Positions 1 through 12,900 of a DNA stretch of 64,000 nucleotides are shown here, piece after piece. A program made the translations under genes and the position numbers. Source of the stretch: Hermatobates lingyangjiaoensis (Eukaryota > Arthropoda > Insecta > Hemiptera > Hermatobatidae). Where the stretch lies: contig JAPFBL010000363.1 in the NCBI GenBank assembly GCA_026182355.1, positions 186,001-250,000 on the forward strand, read 5' to 3'. Numbering within the stretch: the first letter of the stretch is position 1; each line of letters begins with the position of its first letter. Under the pieces are notes generated by a model, which saw only the letters and a list, made by a program, of their open reading frames with translations, had not been told where the DNA came from and made no database searches.

Positions 1-1608
1 ATAGTTATTTACTCAGAAGCAAAAAAAAAGGGATATCACATAAAAATAAAAGCAAGTGCTTGATAAAAAAAGAAGAACATAAAAGCCAAATGAAATAAAA
101 CTTAACCACAGCAATTTACAATTTCAGTACATACTAAGATCTTCAACCAATAAATGACCTCCATGTTTTGTGAATAATTCTGATGGGACTGTTACTGGTC
201 TAATGATCTTAGTGTCATTTTAAAGTTGCCTTCTGGTGTTATATGTAATTATGAATGCTATGCAAAACATAGACACTACAATGAATTCTATTCTACAAAA
301 GCATTTTAATTTTAATAGAGCCTAATAAAGACAACATGAAATTCTAAGTTTCACAAAAGGATAAGGTGTATCAAGCAATAACATTCGATTCTATCATATT
401 TTTTTTTTGTTACTTTTACAAAAACTAATATTGATCTATTATCTAAATTCCATTTTAACGTTACATTTTTATGTTTATACGTAACCATATTTGTTATAAA
501 AAAAAAACATTTAGCTATTAGAGTAAATTCATAAACAATTTTAAGAAACAGAAAAAAAGTGTAAAGTTTATTAGTGTAAATCTACAGTTTTAAGATTACT
601 TAAAACTTCATCTTTTATTATATTTGATCAAGAAAACGTTCCAGCTAGCAGTTAAAAATTTCGTCACATATAGAAAATGGTTGTTTGTTTGAATTACTAT
701 AGATGGAATAGCAATTAAGTTACATTTTATACCTTTAATATGAATTATTTTGTTCTGAATATTACCTTAATTCACTGAATGTTACTGAATTTAAACTATA
801 TACTATTTTATTATTCAGTTTATTGCATTAATATAATTTACATTTATCAGATAAGCATTTAAATCTTAACTAAATTTAAAAACCAAAATAAACACAGTCA
901 AAATTGATTTGTAGGAAAATTATCTGGATAAATAAAGTCCATTTTTTTAATCGCTAATTAAAAATAGCTGTTAAATTACCCATCGTTCCTTTATCGTTGT
1001 TGAACAATAATATTAAATCTCATACTCTAATTAATCCCAACTGAAGTGGGGATTAATTGGCCTAATCATGAATAACCAAGTTATTCATAATAATAAACAA
1101 GTAATATCTTTATTATTAAAATCTGTTAAAGTTATTACAAATTAAAGACTTGAAAATGTATAGAAGTGTTATAACTCAAGCAACACTAGTTTTTGGTATA
1201 CTCAATAATCAGAAAAGCATAACTAAACGTAAGCACTTTAGATAGCTAAATAGTTTGGTAGATAATTTAGGTTTTCCTAATCAGGTGTTTAGATTTTAGA
1301 AAATAAAACTAGGAACCAAAATTAGGTGATCTTATTTATTTGTAAAAATTACATGTAATTTAAAATTATATGATCATTGAGTAAGTTTATTATTATTTTT
1401 TTTTGGTTAGTATGGTTTTTTTATAACGTGTTTTGAACGCAGAATCATGGAAGAGATAAGTAAATTATAGATATTATAAGTATAATGTTATATATGCTAT
1501 TATAATTTATATTCTGGAGATTATAATCATAATATCATTATATAATATATATTTGTGTATTTAGGGAGCAGAATTTCGTTTACTTCCTTAAATTCCTTTT
1601 CAATCCCT

Positions 1609-1790
1609 GTTCTAATCACTCTTCTAGATAACTTTTCTAAAACTCTTATCCGGTTTTTCAACTTCAGGTATACTTGACCAGATAAGTATAGCATAGTTCT
1701 AAACACTAGATAAGAAAGTTACAAAGTATACTTGACATAAGGAAACACCAGACAAGAAACTTAGAAAAGAATCTAGAAGAGTGACTGAGA
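1609..1790. repeat. short inverted-repeat element (MITE-like)
   Basis: About 27 bases at 1612-1640 (core CACTCTTCTAGAT) recur inverted at about 1760-1787 (core ATCTAGAAGAGTG), about 120 bp apart. The spacer contains two further related TATACTTGAC motifs. No target duplication could be assigned, so the class is open. Confidence 0.4.
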
Positions 1791-3779
1791 TATATTTGTT
1801 TCAAACAATTCGAAGAAAACAATTTACCTCAATATGACGACGAGTTTGAAATATTGAAGTGAGTATGTATGTGTTGTTTCTACGTGTTCTTTTCTTGTAA
1901 TCGTTTGATATGTTGTTCTAAGAGACTGTTTTATGTTTTAATTTATATATATTATAATAATACAATCAGAAATTATAAGTAATAATACCAAAAAAACTGG
2001 TGTATTACGAACCACAGTTTGAGGAAAACTAATTCACGTAGTAAATTTTTATTGTTTATAATATTTTAATTTTTCTGTTTTATTGATGTATTGACTAATA
2101 CTCGAAATGTAAAATGATATCAAGTACCATAGAGGTTATTCAGTTTACATTTGGCAACAGTTCCGAAAACAGTTATTATTTGAGAAAAACATATAAGGTT
2201 GCAAATTTTATTAAAATATATTTTGCATTAGTGCCATTAAAACAATTTTAACAGTTTTAATGGTTGAGAATACAATTATATAATTTCTATTACATATTAA
2301 AGGTAAATCTTTAACTTTTCAGGAGTTTGAAAGAGGAAGGAAATGGCTTTCAAATTTAAACTGAAAGCTTTTAAGTTCCCATTAACGGAGGTTATTAATG
2401 ATCACATTATCGTTCGGAGATTTTAGCTATTATTTCAAAAGCCATTACTCTGATTTCAATTTGTATCATAATTGTTAATATGATAGTAAGTGCATTAAAA
2501 TAAATCTATTAACTACATCTATTATAAATAATTTTAATATTATAAGTAATAAGTTACTAATAAAAAAGTTGATTATAGAAAATAAACTAATCCAGATATT
2601 TTTGATGAATGACTAAAAATTTTAATTTTACAACATTACTATAAAAAAATACCCAGGTACAAGAGTGAAAATTGCATATTTTTAATCAATTACTTCTTTT
2701 TGGCCAATAAAATTTTATAAATAATATGTGGGCTGTCCTAAAGTTATCACAAACACACTTGTTTAAGAAATCAATACTTGATTTTAGAGTCTGTTTATTT
2801 GCGGTCCAAATTTTCGACCGCAAGTTGATCATTAGAAAGGTTTTTTGTATTTTTCTAACAATGAATCAAAACAAAACTAACTTACATCTAAAAAACATAT
2901 TTTTTGAAACATGAAAATATAAAAACTCTTATCAGCTATAGATTTAAAAAGGATAAGTATACAAGTGAGTTAGTCCTTTAGTTTACATTTGGTTATCTTC
3001 ATTCATTCTTACTAAGAAAATCTGTGGTACTATAAAATAACAATTATTTATTCTTTGTTTATATATTCAAAAAACTATTGGTGACTAAACCTTAGTCAAA
3101 ATATGGTAAGTAGGATTTAAAATAAAGTACTGATTTATTGAAGGAGTGCATGTTTGTGATATTTTTTTTAATGCTTAAATATACTCATCCAAAAATCAGA
3201 AATATGTGATAATTCTGAATATTCTTGTAAGAAAAAGGTCTGAAATACAAATTAAAAAATTTTATTTTAACAGGCAGAAAGTTAATTTTAAAAAAAAAAA
3301 CGAGTAAAAATAGAAATATATATTACCAACTGATAGTTATATTATCAGTTTTTACTTTGTTATGACATGTGCAAGCCAGTTCAATCTAAACTTCTTCAAT
3401 AGTTATATAAAAATATTAATTATTTCTGAAACAGATATTTTAAAACTTTTTTTGTCCAAATATTTTTTTTAAAAATAAAATACAATATTTTATGTAAAAT
3501 TTTACATGTTTTCAGAAAATCTATTACAATAATAAATTAATGACTATATTATCAATTTTACTTTGTTATTAAATGTACACAGTAGTTAAACATAAACTAC
3601 TTCAAAATGTTACATAAAAATACCAGCAAACCTACCCGTCCTTGACGAGTATTTTGCAAAAATTCGGAGGTAATATGTGGTTCTTCAAAATATTATAGAA
3701 ATTACAAGACCGTAGAAAATATCATTATTAGTACAGTCCATAACTATCATTATATCTGGACTTTCTTTTACGATTTGTA

Positions 3780-4200
3780 GCTTTATATACTGAGGTCAAA
3801 GTTGATTTTATTCTAGGCATACTTGTTATTTAGTATGTGGGTAGATAGGACTCAAATTTTTAAAGGGAGTGAATTATAATAAATGCAAACGAAAGTAAAA
3901 TCAATTAGCAATACCTACTTGCTACAGTATCAGGCACCTAAAAATACCTGTATATTTTTATTTCAGCTACATACCTATGTAAGTAGCCAAACACAGTTTT
4001 TAAGTCCATAACTTGCTTCCAAGTTGAATTTCCAATCCATTCAAATCATAACTTTCAAGTTAGACAAACACAAATCTTCAGTAAAAGTTTCAAGTCGCTA
4101 TAACTTATGGTGGCTGAGTTTGCTTGAGACAAAATTTTTTGACAAACAAACAAACAGAATTTTTTCTAAGGGTGGATTCGGTTTCTCAAATGTATAAAAC
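3780..4200 (-). repeat. interspersed repeat R1, copy 1
   Basis: This stretch is the inverted, diverged counterpart of 27400-27830. Shared landmarks in order are a GCTACAGTA motif beside an ACCTA..TTG motif, the CCAATCCATTCAA block, the ACTTATGGTGGCTGAGTTTGCTTG block and the ACAAACAAACAAA run. No coding potential; class unknown. Confidence 0.5.
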
Positions 4201-4420
4201 ATGATAACTTCAAATGAGTTAGTTCTAAGCAGTTTGCAGACAAAACCTTTCTTTTATTTATTGAGACCATTTCTGGAACAGTTATATCTGAAAAGTTTTC
4301 ATATAATAACTGAATTATGTATATTTAATGAACGTAATAATTTAATGCAACAATAGAACAAAATGTGTGAAAGATAGTCTAAAAATCAATCTTATGACGA
4401 TAACCTTTTTTATTGTAAAT

Positions 4421-4509
4421 AAAAGTTGATTATGATGATCACTCTAGATAAATATTGTTTAATAAAAGTTGATTGTGATTATGATGATCACACTAGATAA
4501 ATATTGTTT
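4421..4509. repeat. two-copy direct tandem repeat of about 45 bp
   Basis: AAAAGTTGATT..ATGATGATCAC..TAGATAAATATTGTTT occurs twice in a row (about 4421-4460 and 4463-4509). The second copy has a short internal insertion. Confidence 0.75.
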
Positions 4510-5257
4510 GTATTTATTACCATAACAACTTACAGCCATATACACAGGAAAAACCTTATCATATAATTTTTTTTAATACAAACAATATCAGATTTAATCT
4601 AGAAAAAAAAAATGGAAATATATATCACAATAGAAAAGGAAATTATTTACATCATAATTTTTAAAAAAAAAATATTAAACTGAAAATTAATATTATATAT
4701 GAAAGATATTTGTACCTGTAATACAATATTCTAAGATTTAAAGAACCTCTAATTTTGTGGTTCTACTTATATATTTCGAAAAAAATTATATTTAAATAAT
4801 AGGCTTTCAAAGGGATATAAATATCTTAGAGTATTTACATATGTACAAATGGATATTAACATTGAAGAACTTTGTTCTTAGTTAAACTTCAACTAATGAA
4901 ATAGTAAATTAAAATTAAATAACTATATCCATTCTAAAATAGTCAATATGTACAAAACAAAATATTACTATTTTCAAAAATATATATAAATCTAGAAATG
5001 AAATTAGTTGATTTTTTTTCGTAAAATTAAATTTATTTGGTATTCAAATAAGTGTCAAAATTACAAAAAATAACACATGGTAGATCACAATCATTAAATA
5101 CAATGATGGAAATTCGAGTTGAGTGATTTTCAAGACGTTTAAGTAGCTAAAAGTTTGTTTAAAACATTACAGGATAAACTATTAATTTTGGTAACTGTTG
5201 TATGAAAATAAAATATGTTGATTTAACTTAATATTATATCAAATTATTGTCTACATA

Positions 5258-5263
5258 TTTATT
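5258..5263 (-). promoter_or_regulatory. possible polyadenylation signal AATAAA
   Basis: Read on the minus strand this is AATAAA, about 145 bases after the transporter stop codon. The 3'UTR is so AT-rich that chance matches are likely, and the cleavage site is not known. Confidence 0.3.
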
Positions 5264-5408
5264 GTAAATGTGTTCCTAAAGGTACTATTAATGTTTGTGT
5301 AACTTAAAAAACACTTAATAAATTGAAAGACTAATTAAATAAATTAAATTAGAAAAAAATATATTTCTTATTAAAATAACAATTTTTTATTTTTAATGAA
5401 TAACCGTT

Positions 5409-5651
5409 TTATGATGACTGCGTTGCAGCATCCTTTGTGACTTTAGTTTCGTTTTCATCTGATTCAAAAGCCTTGTTTATTTTACTTCCACCGTTTATTT
5501 CTATTTTTAAATTTTCATTTTCATTTAATGTTTTTTTATTTTTTTCCGAATCTAATGGTTTTTCTGTTGGAATTATTTCCAGTGATGTGGGGTTGTCATC
5601 TGGTTTTTTCTTTTCAATTTCTTCAATATTTTTCTTTTCTTTTTCACAATC
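5409..5651 (-). CDS. transporter visible exon 12 (C-terminal tail, stop)
   Basis: Acceptor TATTTGCAG|GATTGT; stop TAA at 5409-5411. It has 80 codons of a hydrophilic Lys/Glu/Asn-rich tail ending ATQSS, with no membrane span. Phase 0 agrees with exon 11. The plus-strand frame at 5437-5667 is its shadow. Confidence 0.82.
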   Translation of the reverse strand, partial: DCEKEKKNIEEIEKKKPDDNPTSLEIIPTEKPLDSEKNKKTLNENENLKIEINGGSKINKAFESDENETKVTKDAATQSS

Positions 5652-6762
5652 CTGCAAATATATATAAATTACATTTATGCAAGTAAAAAACATCTATCCA
5701 GATTAATTTATTTTTTTATGTATTAAAATTGTAACATTAAATGAATAATTAGAATCACAACAATAGAAGAAAAGTGATGTGAAAACAGGTAATCATCAAA
5801 ATCTTATCGAAATATTTTTTTTTAACTTTCAGTAATTTAAATTAGAGTGTCTAGCCTATGTGTGACAGCTAATAAGTATTATTATAATTTGTTGAAAGAA
5901 GATATTGAGGCCAGTTTAGCCCAGTGGCAACGTGCTCGTCTCTGGGGTAGTAAGGTCCAGGATTCTAAGCCCACTCTAGACCTTGATTTATTCACCTGAG
6001 AAGTGAATAAATCTGACACGTCATCAATCTGAGAGGATGTTAAGCCACTGCCCCCGAGTCTGTACAATGTTAGATACCCGTTAAAAATCTTTTCTCTATA
6101 TACATAGGAGTAAGAAAGGAATGTAGGACTCTCACTGTAGAATGTTCATTTTATGATATCACAAGGGTCAATGTGTGTGTTTCATGTGACTGTTACATCA
6201 GCCTAACCTAAACTAAAAGAAAAAATTAAAATTATATCTATACAGAAAAAAACTAATGCAGAATAGTTTAAAACCAAGTTTTAATTTGAGGAACTGCCTA
6301 AAATAAATAAAAATCAAGTCGTCGAGTTGAAATACAACAACAAAATACAAAACATTTATTTGTTGTTTTTAAACTCGGTCAATTTAAATTTTATCTTGTT
6401 TTAGTCAGTTCATTACTGGGTTTTGTCTATTTTAATAAATTAATATCTTGATTTCTTCTTTTAACAAGTTATTTTACTTTAATTGACAAGAAATTGCAAG
6501 TATGTGTTTTTCTTTTTATTCTCTGTCTTTGTTTACATTCAACTATACATTATCGATTAAAAAACGATATGTTCAATATAAACAAAGAAAGATACATAGA
6601 TAAATAGTAAACGCTCTTATAGTATCTAGTTTTCGGTTTGAACTGTCATCAGGAATGATAAGATGAGAAACCAAGTTTATAACGCTTCAAACAAAAAATT
6701 AGAGACCGTAAGTGTATGTGTTTATCATTTATTTATGTATCTTTGTATAGATTAAACTTTAC

Positions 6763-6795
<33 letters not shown>

Positions 6796-9066
6796 TATAT
6801 ATATATTCTATTAAAGTTCACATCCTGAACTTCTGTAATCACTCGATGACTTTACTGTGGGCTAGTGTTAGCCCCCAAACATGTGTCTAAAAGGCATACT
6901 TATTTGAAGTAAACTAAGAATTGCAATAAAACAACTTTTCTCAAAAACAAACGGAGGTCATTACCATTTTAGAATAAGTATTTATTCAGAGTTCCCAATA
7001 AGCAAAAGTCCAGTAATTATTGATGCAGTCTTTAGAGAATATTTGCACTTTATTACTAATATAAAGCGCAAATCTTTTGTTAACTTACTTTTATCAAGCA
7101 AATAAGTAAGTTATTTTTATTAACCTAATTTGCTCTTAACTATACTTCATTTAATGATATGTTATATACTTCTAAGGATAAAAGTAAAAAAATAGGTTTA
7201 AATAAATGATTATGCCCTCAATTAATTAATTATTTTGATCATTTTTAATTATATTATTAATTTGAAAAAAAATGTCTATTCCACCTTCCTAATCAGGTAT
7301 TTATTCAGACCTTGTTTTTTTCATATACGGTGACTTCACCTTTGCTATCCAATAAATCTTTTTTTTTTCTGTTCCTTTATCTTCTAGTATAAGAAAGAAA
7401 CACAGTTAAATTGATTTTGTGCTTTTGGTCTATTTGAGTTTCAGGACCACCAGATATCAAAAGAGCATGGATAAATTAATGTATACATACATTATGAGAT
7501 AAACTATTGGCAAACAATCAATGGAAATATGCATTTAACCATCATCAGGAAAGAAGATAGTACGTTTTGTGTCCAACTTCCTTGTCTGTTCATGAGGGTT
7601 AAACCAAAAATTAGAGACTGTATGTGCTTATATCCATTTATTACTCATCTGTAGTTTACCTTTTATCATATGATGTCAATTTTGGACCATTCTCTGGAAG
7701 ATATTATATATGTATAAAATTAATTATAGAAAATGGTTCCGGGAACAAAAATAAAATATTTTCTGACCAGTGGCGTCGTAATATGATGGGGGGGGGGGGG
7801 GATTTTGAGGGGGTAAACAAAGAAAAAAGAAAAAAAAATTAAAATAATGAAAAGGTAACAAAAAATCTGAAAACTTATCAAAATGAGTTTTTAAGGTCAT
7901 AATTGTTTTTATGTTTTATTTGTGTAATACTATTTTTAAACGGATTTTCAACTGTAATATATGCAAATTAAAAATAAATTTATTTTAAATTTTTCAAAAC
8001 TGTTTTTTTTTAAGTGGCTGAAAATATATTTATTTTGCGTATCCACTTAATTTTATTTAACCATTTTTTTTATAACTTTAATTATGTGTTTTTGTTTTGT
8101 AAAACCTTTGGTTTTCTTTTATGACAACTATACATGTATACGTAAGTCTGGGACCAATGACAGCTGTCTAAAAGTAGATCCTTGATTGTAATTCCATGAA
8201 AATAAATATTTGCAGGGCGTTCTGGAGTTTTAAAACCTCAAAAAATGGTTGCTACGCCACTGCTCAGAGGTAGAAAACACATAGAAGAGAAAGCAAAAGC
8301 TCACTACTATATTTGGACTGTGTGCTTAACTAATAGATCGATATGAGTCCTTGCATGTCTTAAGAGCAGCTCCCATCGATCCACCTGATAATGATGCAGT
8401 CGAAATATAACAGTGAATATTTGGGATCTCTTGTATGTGTTTACTGTATTTCCTCTGAATTTATTATTTATCTCTATAAATTTAAACAGAATGACATTTA
8501 AGGACAAGTAAGTGATTACCTCCTCAGTAGACTTGCGCACTACATAAAATTTGTTGAACAAGAAGTAAACAATTCCAGTGATCAAAGTAACGGCAGAGAA
8601 TATTTGATAGGTAGGCCTGGTTCCAACTGCCTTCATTAGGTATCCACCTGCAAGACTTCCTGCCCCTCGTCCTGTCAGATACGTAAAACAACCATCATGA
8701 GTTTGCTATTCCATTGTCTGCTTATTATATATATATATAAGATTTCAATAAACACGTGAAATAAAAATCAATGATCAAACCACAATATGAAATGGGAAAA
8801 CAAGACAAACACCTTTCAACCGTAACAAGTTGTCTTAGTCAGAGTCACAAACCCAACTCAGAAGACCACTTTTGCTACAGTTGAAAGATTTTAGTCTTTT
8901 TTCCCATTTCATATTGTGGTTTGATCATTTATATATATATATATATATATATATATGAGTCATTGTCTTTCTGACTCGATTCTATCTTTCTGATGACGAG
9001 GATATCGAAGTATAGTAGTAAGTTTCTGTTTCATTTCTGAGTGTTCTTTGTGTCAATATAGTTTAC

Positions 9067-9099
<33 letters not shown>

Positions 9100-9895
9100 A
9101 TATATTGATAAAAGTGTCGACAGTGAAATAGAAACAAAATTAAAATTTATCAGGACTCAGTCAGTTCTACAGGTTCAAATTATACTCTCATTGCCAACAT
9201 TTTGGTTTTTATTTAAAACCTTTTTCATAGGCAGAAGTTGAAATCTTGAAATAAAAGAACTAAGTATTACATTAGAGATTATTTTAAAAAGAAAATAATC
9301 TCTAATGTAATACTTATTTTTTCTGTTTCAAAATTGTATACTTCTGCCTTTGAAAAAGGTTTTAAATAAAAACCAAAACGTTGACAATGAGAGTCTAATT
9401 TAAACCTGAAGAACTGACCAAGTCGTTATAACTTTTAATTATATATATACGGTATTATTTTCTTGACCACAAATTACTAACAACCACTTTTTCTTCTTCT
9501 CGGAATTTGGTCAGGGTAAATATATGGAATTACCTTTTTGCCAATGTTTCGTCTTTATTTTAAGACATCCTCAGGTCTATAAACTAACAAAAAAACAATA
9601 AACAATGGACATTTCTCATTTCTACTTTAGAAACATCATAAAAAATTGAAAAAACTTACTCAAGGCTAGCTTCTGTTACATTACAACTGTTGTAATGTAA
9701 CAGAAGCTAGCCTTGAGTAAGTTCTTTCAATTTGTTATGATGTTTCTAAAGTAGAAATGACAAATGTCCATTGTTTATTGTTTTTTTGTTAGTTTATAGC
9801 CCTGAGGATGTCTTAAAATAAAGACGAAACGTTGGCAAAAAGGTGATTCCATATATTTACCCTGACAAAATTCCGAGAAGAAGAAAGAGTGGTTG

Positions 9896-9935
<40 letters not shown>

Positions 9936-12900
9936 CAATAATATATCAACCGTTTGATAAAATAGGTGTATTATGCAATCGGGATTCAGTCAATTTTCTA
10001 GGTTCAAAACCAAACTCTCAATGCTGACGTTTCAGTTTTATTGAAAAGCATTTTTTATAAGCAGAATTCATGTTTTGAATGTTTTATAAAATGAAAGTTA
10101 TATTACATTAAAAAACTAAGAATCTTAACTGGATAATACCTTTGAATAGACTATCGACTTTCTAATACATAAAAAATAACGTATATATTGTGAAATCCTG
10201 TTATTATATGTACTTGAATGGAGCAAACAACAATAGTTTTGGGTTAATAAAGAAACTCAACTAAAAGTAAACACATATATGTACTTACAATTTTTAAATT
10301 TCTGTTTCAACTGTCTTACATTTTGGAAGACCAAATGCATGACAATTGCATTTCTCTTTGTCCTCCTAAATGCAGTAAAAACCATACCTAACCAGCACTT
10401 ATCAGCTAATTAAATTTTTATTTATTTCACCAATATATCCCCCGAAAATTAATACATATTTACAAATACGAAAACTTGTATTAATATTACATATCATAAA
10501 GTAATAACTACCACCGATAACTTATATTCATTGATCAATTCATTTAAGTAGTAATAATTCTGTTAAGAAATAATGTGATTATTATTGTGATAAGATATCA
10601 GATATCAGTGAATTTTTTATACCGCAGAAAATTAAAATTAATTTAATATGAACTATATTCATTTAAAATAGTTATGGCAATTATTATTTTGATAATATTA
10701 CATTTCATAAACTAGTCATAAAATTGGTAGATTATGTTCAGGCTATCGATTTTTCAACGATACCTGAAAAAAACAACTAATATTTAGACAACTGGCATAG
10801 CCATATATAAAACAGAAGAAAACAACTACATGTTTAAAGCATGTTTACTTATGAATTTTTTTTTCATTTGAAAAATAGTCTGTAATGTCTTAGTATGAGA
10901 GTAAATACTGGAGAATCACTGAATGCACTACTAAAAAAATAATTAATTTCTGCTATAAATACAAGTTCATTGGGCATTAATTAATATGTTTTAATATATA
11001 AATATTATTTCTTTTCAGAATACACAGCAGTATACACTATTATCTTGAAATATGTACTCATTCTTTGGAATTATTCAGGAGGTCTCTACATGAACAAGAT
11101 AGTATACTTCCTATATACTACATGATTTCCTATAAACTTTCCAATAATGAGTTTTATTATGATTTTTAACAATAGTATAGTCAAAATATTACAATTTGTG
11201 TATTTTTATTTAAAATTTGTTCGCTTACCCACTCCATAGTATATTCCACCAATAAGTCCCTGTATACTAGAGTCTGTACTCATAGTAGACAATTTAGCAC
11301 CATAAGTAACAGCAGCAGTGAATGCCAATGAAGAAGTAACTGATTCCATTGCTTCAAAAATAAGACACATCCAAGGGTCGTAGATTAAGGAATATCCTGC
11401 AAAAAAAAATTAAATTAATTCGAAACAATTTAGATGGAGTTAAAATAAACAAACTCATTTCAATGAACTCATGATGACCATGAAAGGGTTACTCTAGATT
11501 CTAGATGACCTGAAAAAATAAAAGATCTATACAAAAATTAAGAAAGTTATGAATTTTTTTAATCGTCAGCTTCTTTTGGGCCACCCTGTATTATCCATTA
11601 CTATTAATATATTAATACCTTGAAATCATTACACTACTTACATAAATATACATATTAAATACAAATATAAATTTCTAAATAAATAAGACCCATTTTGGGG
11701 CCTGTATATTTTAAAGAAGAACTACCCCAATAGTGCCATAAAGTAAGATAGTTTAATGAAACTAATCCTAACGTTGTGGATAGTACATATTTAACACAGA
11801 ACTAATGTATAATGCTGTTTCACACTCTGTGTTTACTTGGCTCTTTTTATTCCTAGGGGGTCATTCGTTATTTTATAATGACATCCAAATATTCATTAGA
11901 CTTAAAAACTTTTTAAAAAAAAAAAAATTTGAATTACAGATTGATAATCATAATTTATTAAATAAAATGCATTTTAGAATTAAAATAATCTTTTATATTT
12001 GTATAGAAAACTCAAAAGAAAAGTACAAATAATTTATGAAGAAACATAAATTCAGTTATTACGAATCAAAATCATAAAAGAAGTATAAAATATATAAAAC
12101 AACATGTAATTAAGTGCTTTTTCTATCTTAGGAAAAAAAAGACTATTTTCAATCAAATTGGATTGTAAATTTCAAGCAAATGTAAACGAACCAATGTCTG
12201 ATTAATTCATTTTATGTGACAACTGCAAAGTAAAATAGGATTCTATTATTAATGTAAATAGGTGGCATGCATGCAATGAATTCGTTTTATTTCTATTTTT
12301 ATCAATAAATAATTATCAATATTATATATATAATTATTATATTAATAAAAGTATAGACCGTAAAGTTTTCAGGACTAGCTCAGTTATTCAGTAATTTAAG
12401 TCAATGAGAGTTTAATTTGAATCTGAAGAACAGATTAATTCCTGATACAAATTTTATTTTATAATCAATATATACAGACAATCAATCAAAATGACGTCTA
12501 ACGTCTTTTTCCACTGAAATACATAAAAATTCCTCCTATTTTAGGATTAATATAATATTATTTTCTGTTGTTTTGATTCATAAAACAATATCAATAATCT
12601 TTAAAATAGTTATTTATATCGAATTGAAGTTAAGTATTAAAAATGGTACATATCTTCTGAAATGTTATTATGGTGCTTTAAAATCTGATTATAAGTCTAA
12701 TTATCTACATGCACACACATTTATGTACTCTGAATATTAATGTCATTTGTCAGATATATATGTAGCAGATATTATTTAATTTATTAAACTTTATTCATAA
12801 GACAGTTTTTAAAATTTAACTGATTAGTAAAACTGTCCAAGAAGAGGATTACAGGTGGAGAATATCTTCATAAAGGACCATGTAAATCTCAAAATTGTTA

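Larger units (their letters stand above)
1..5257. other. 3' flank of the transporter gene, no gene seen
   Basis: AT-rich sequence with homopolymer runs. No open frame of any family I recognise occurs on either strand; the only longer frame (2726-2914, plus) is low-complexity. Repeat pieces inside it are listed separately. Confidence 0.6.

Noticed and set aside
5437..5667. Plus-strand Ser/Phe-rich frame
   Set aside because: Shadow of the transporter C-terminal exon, which is supported by splice sites and phase.
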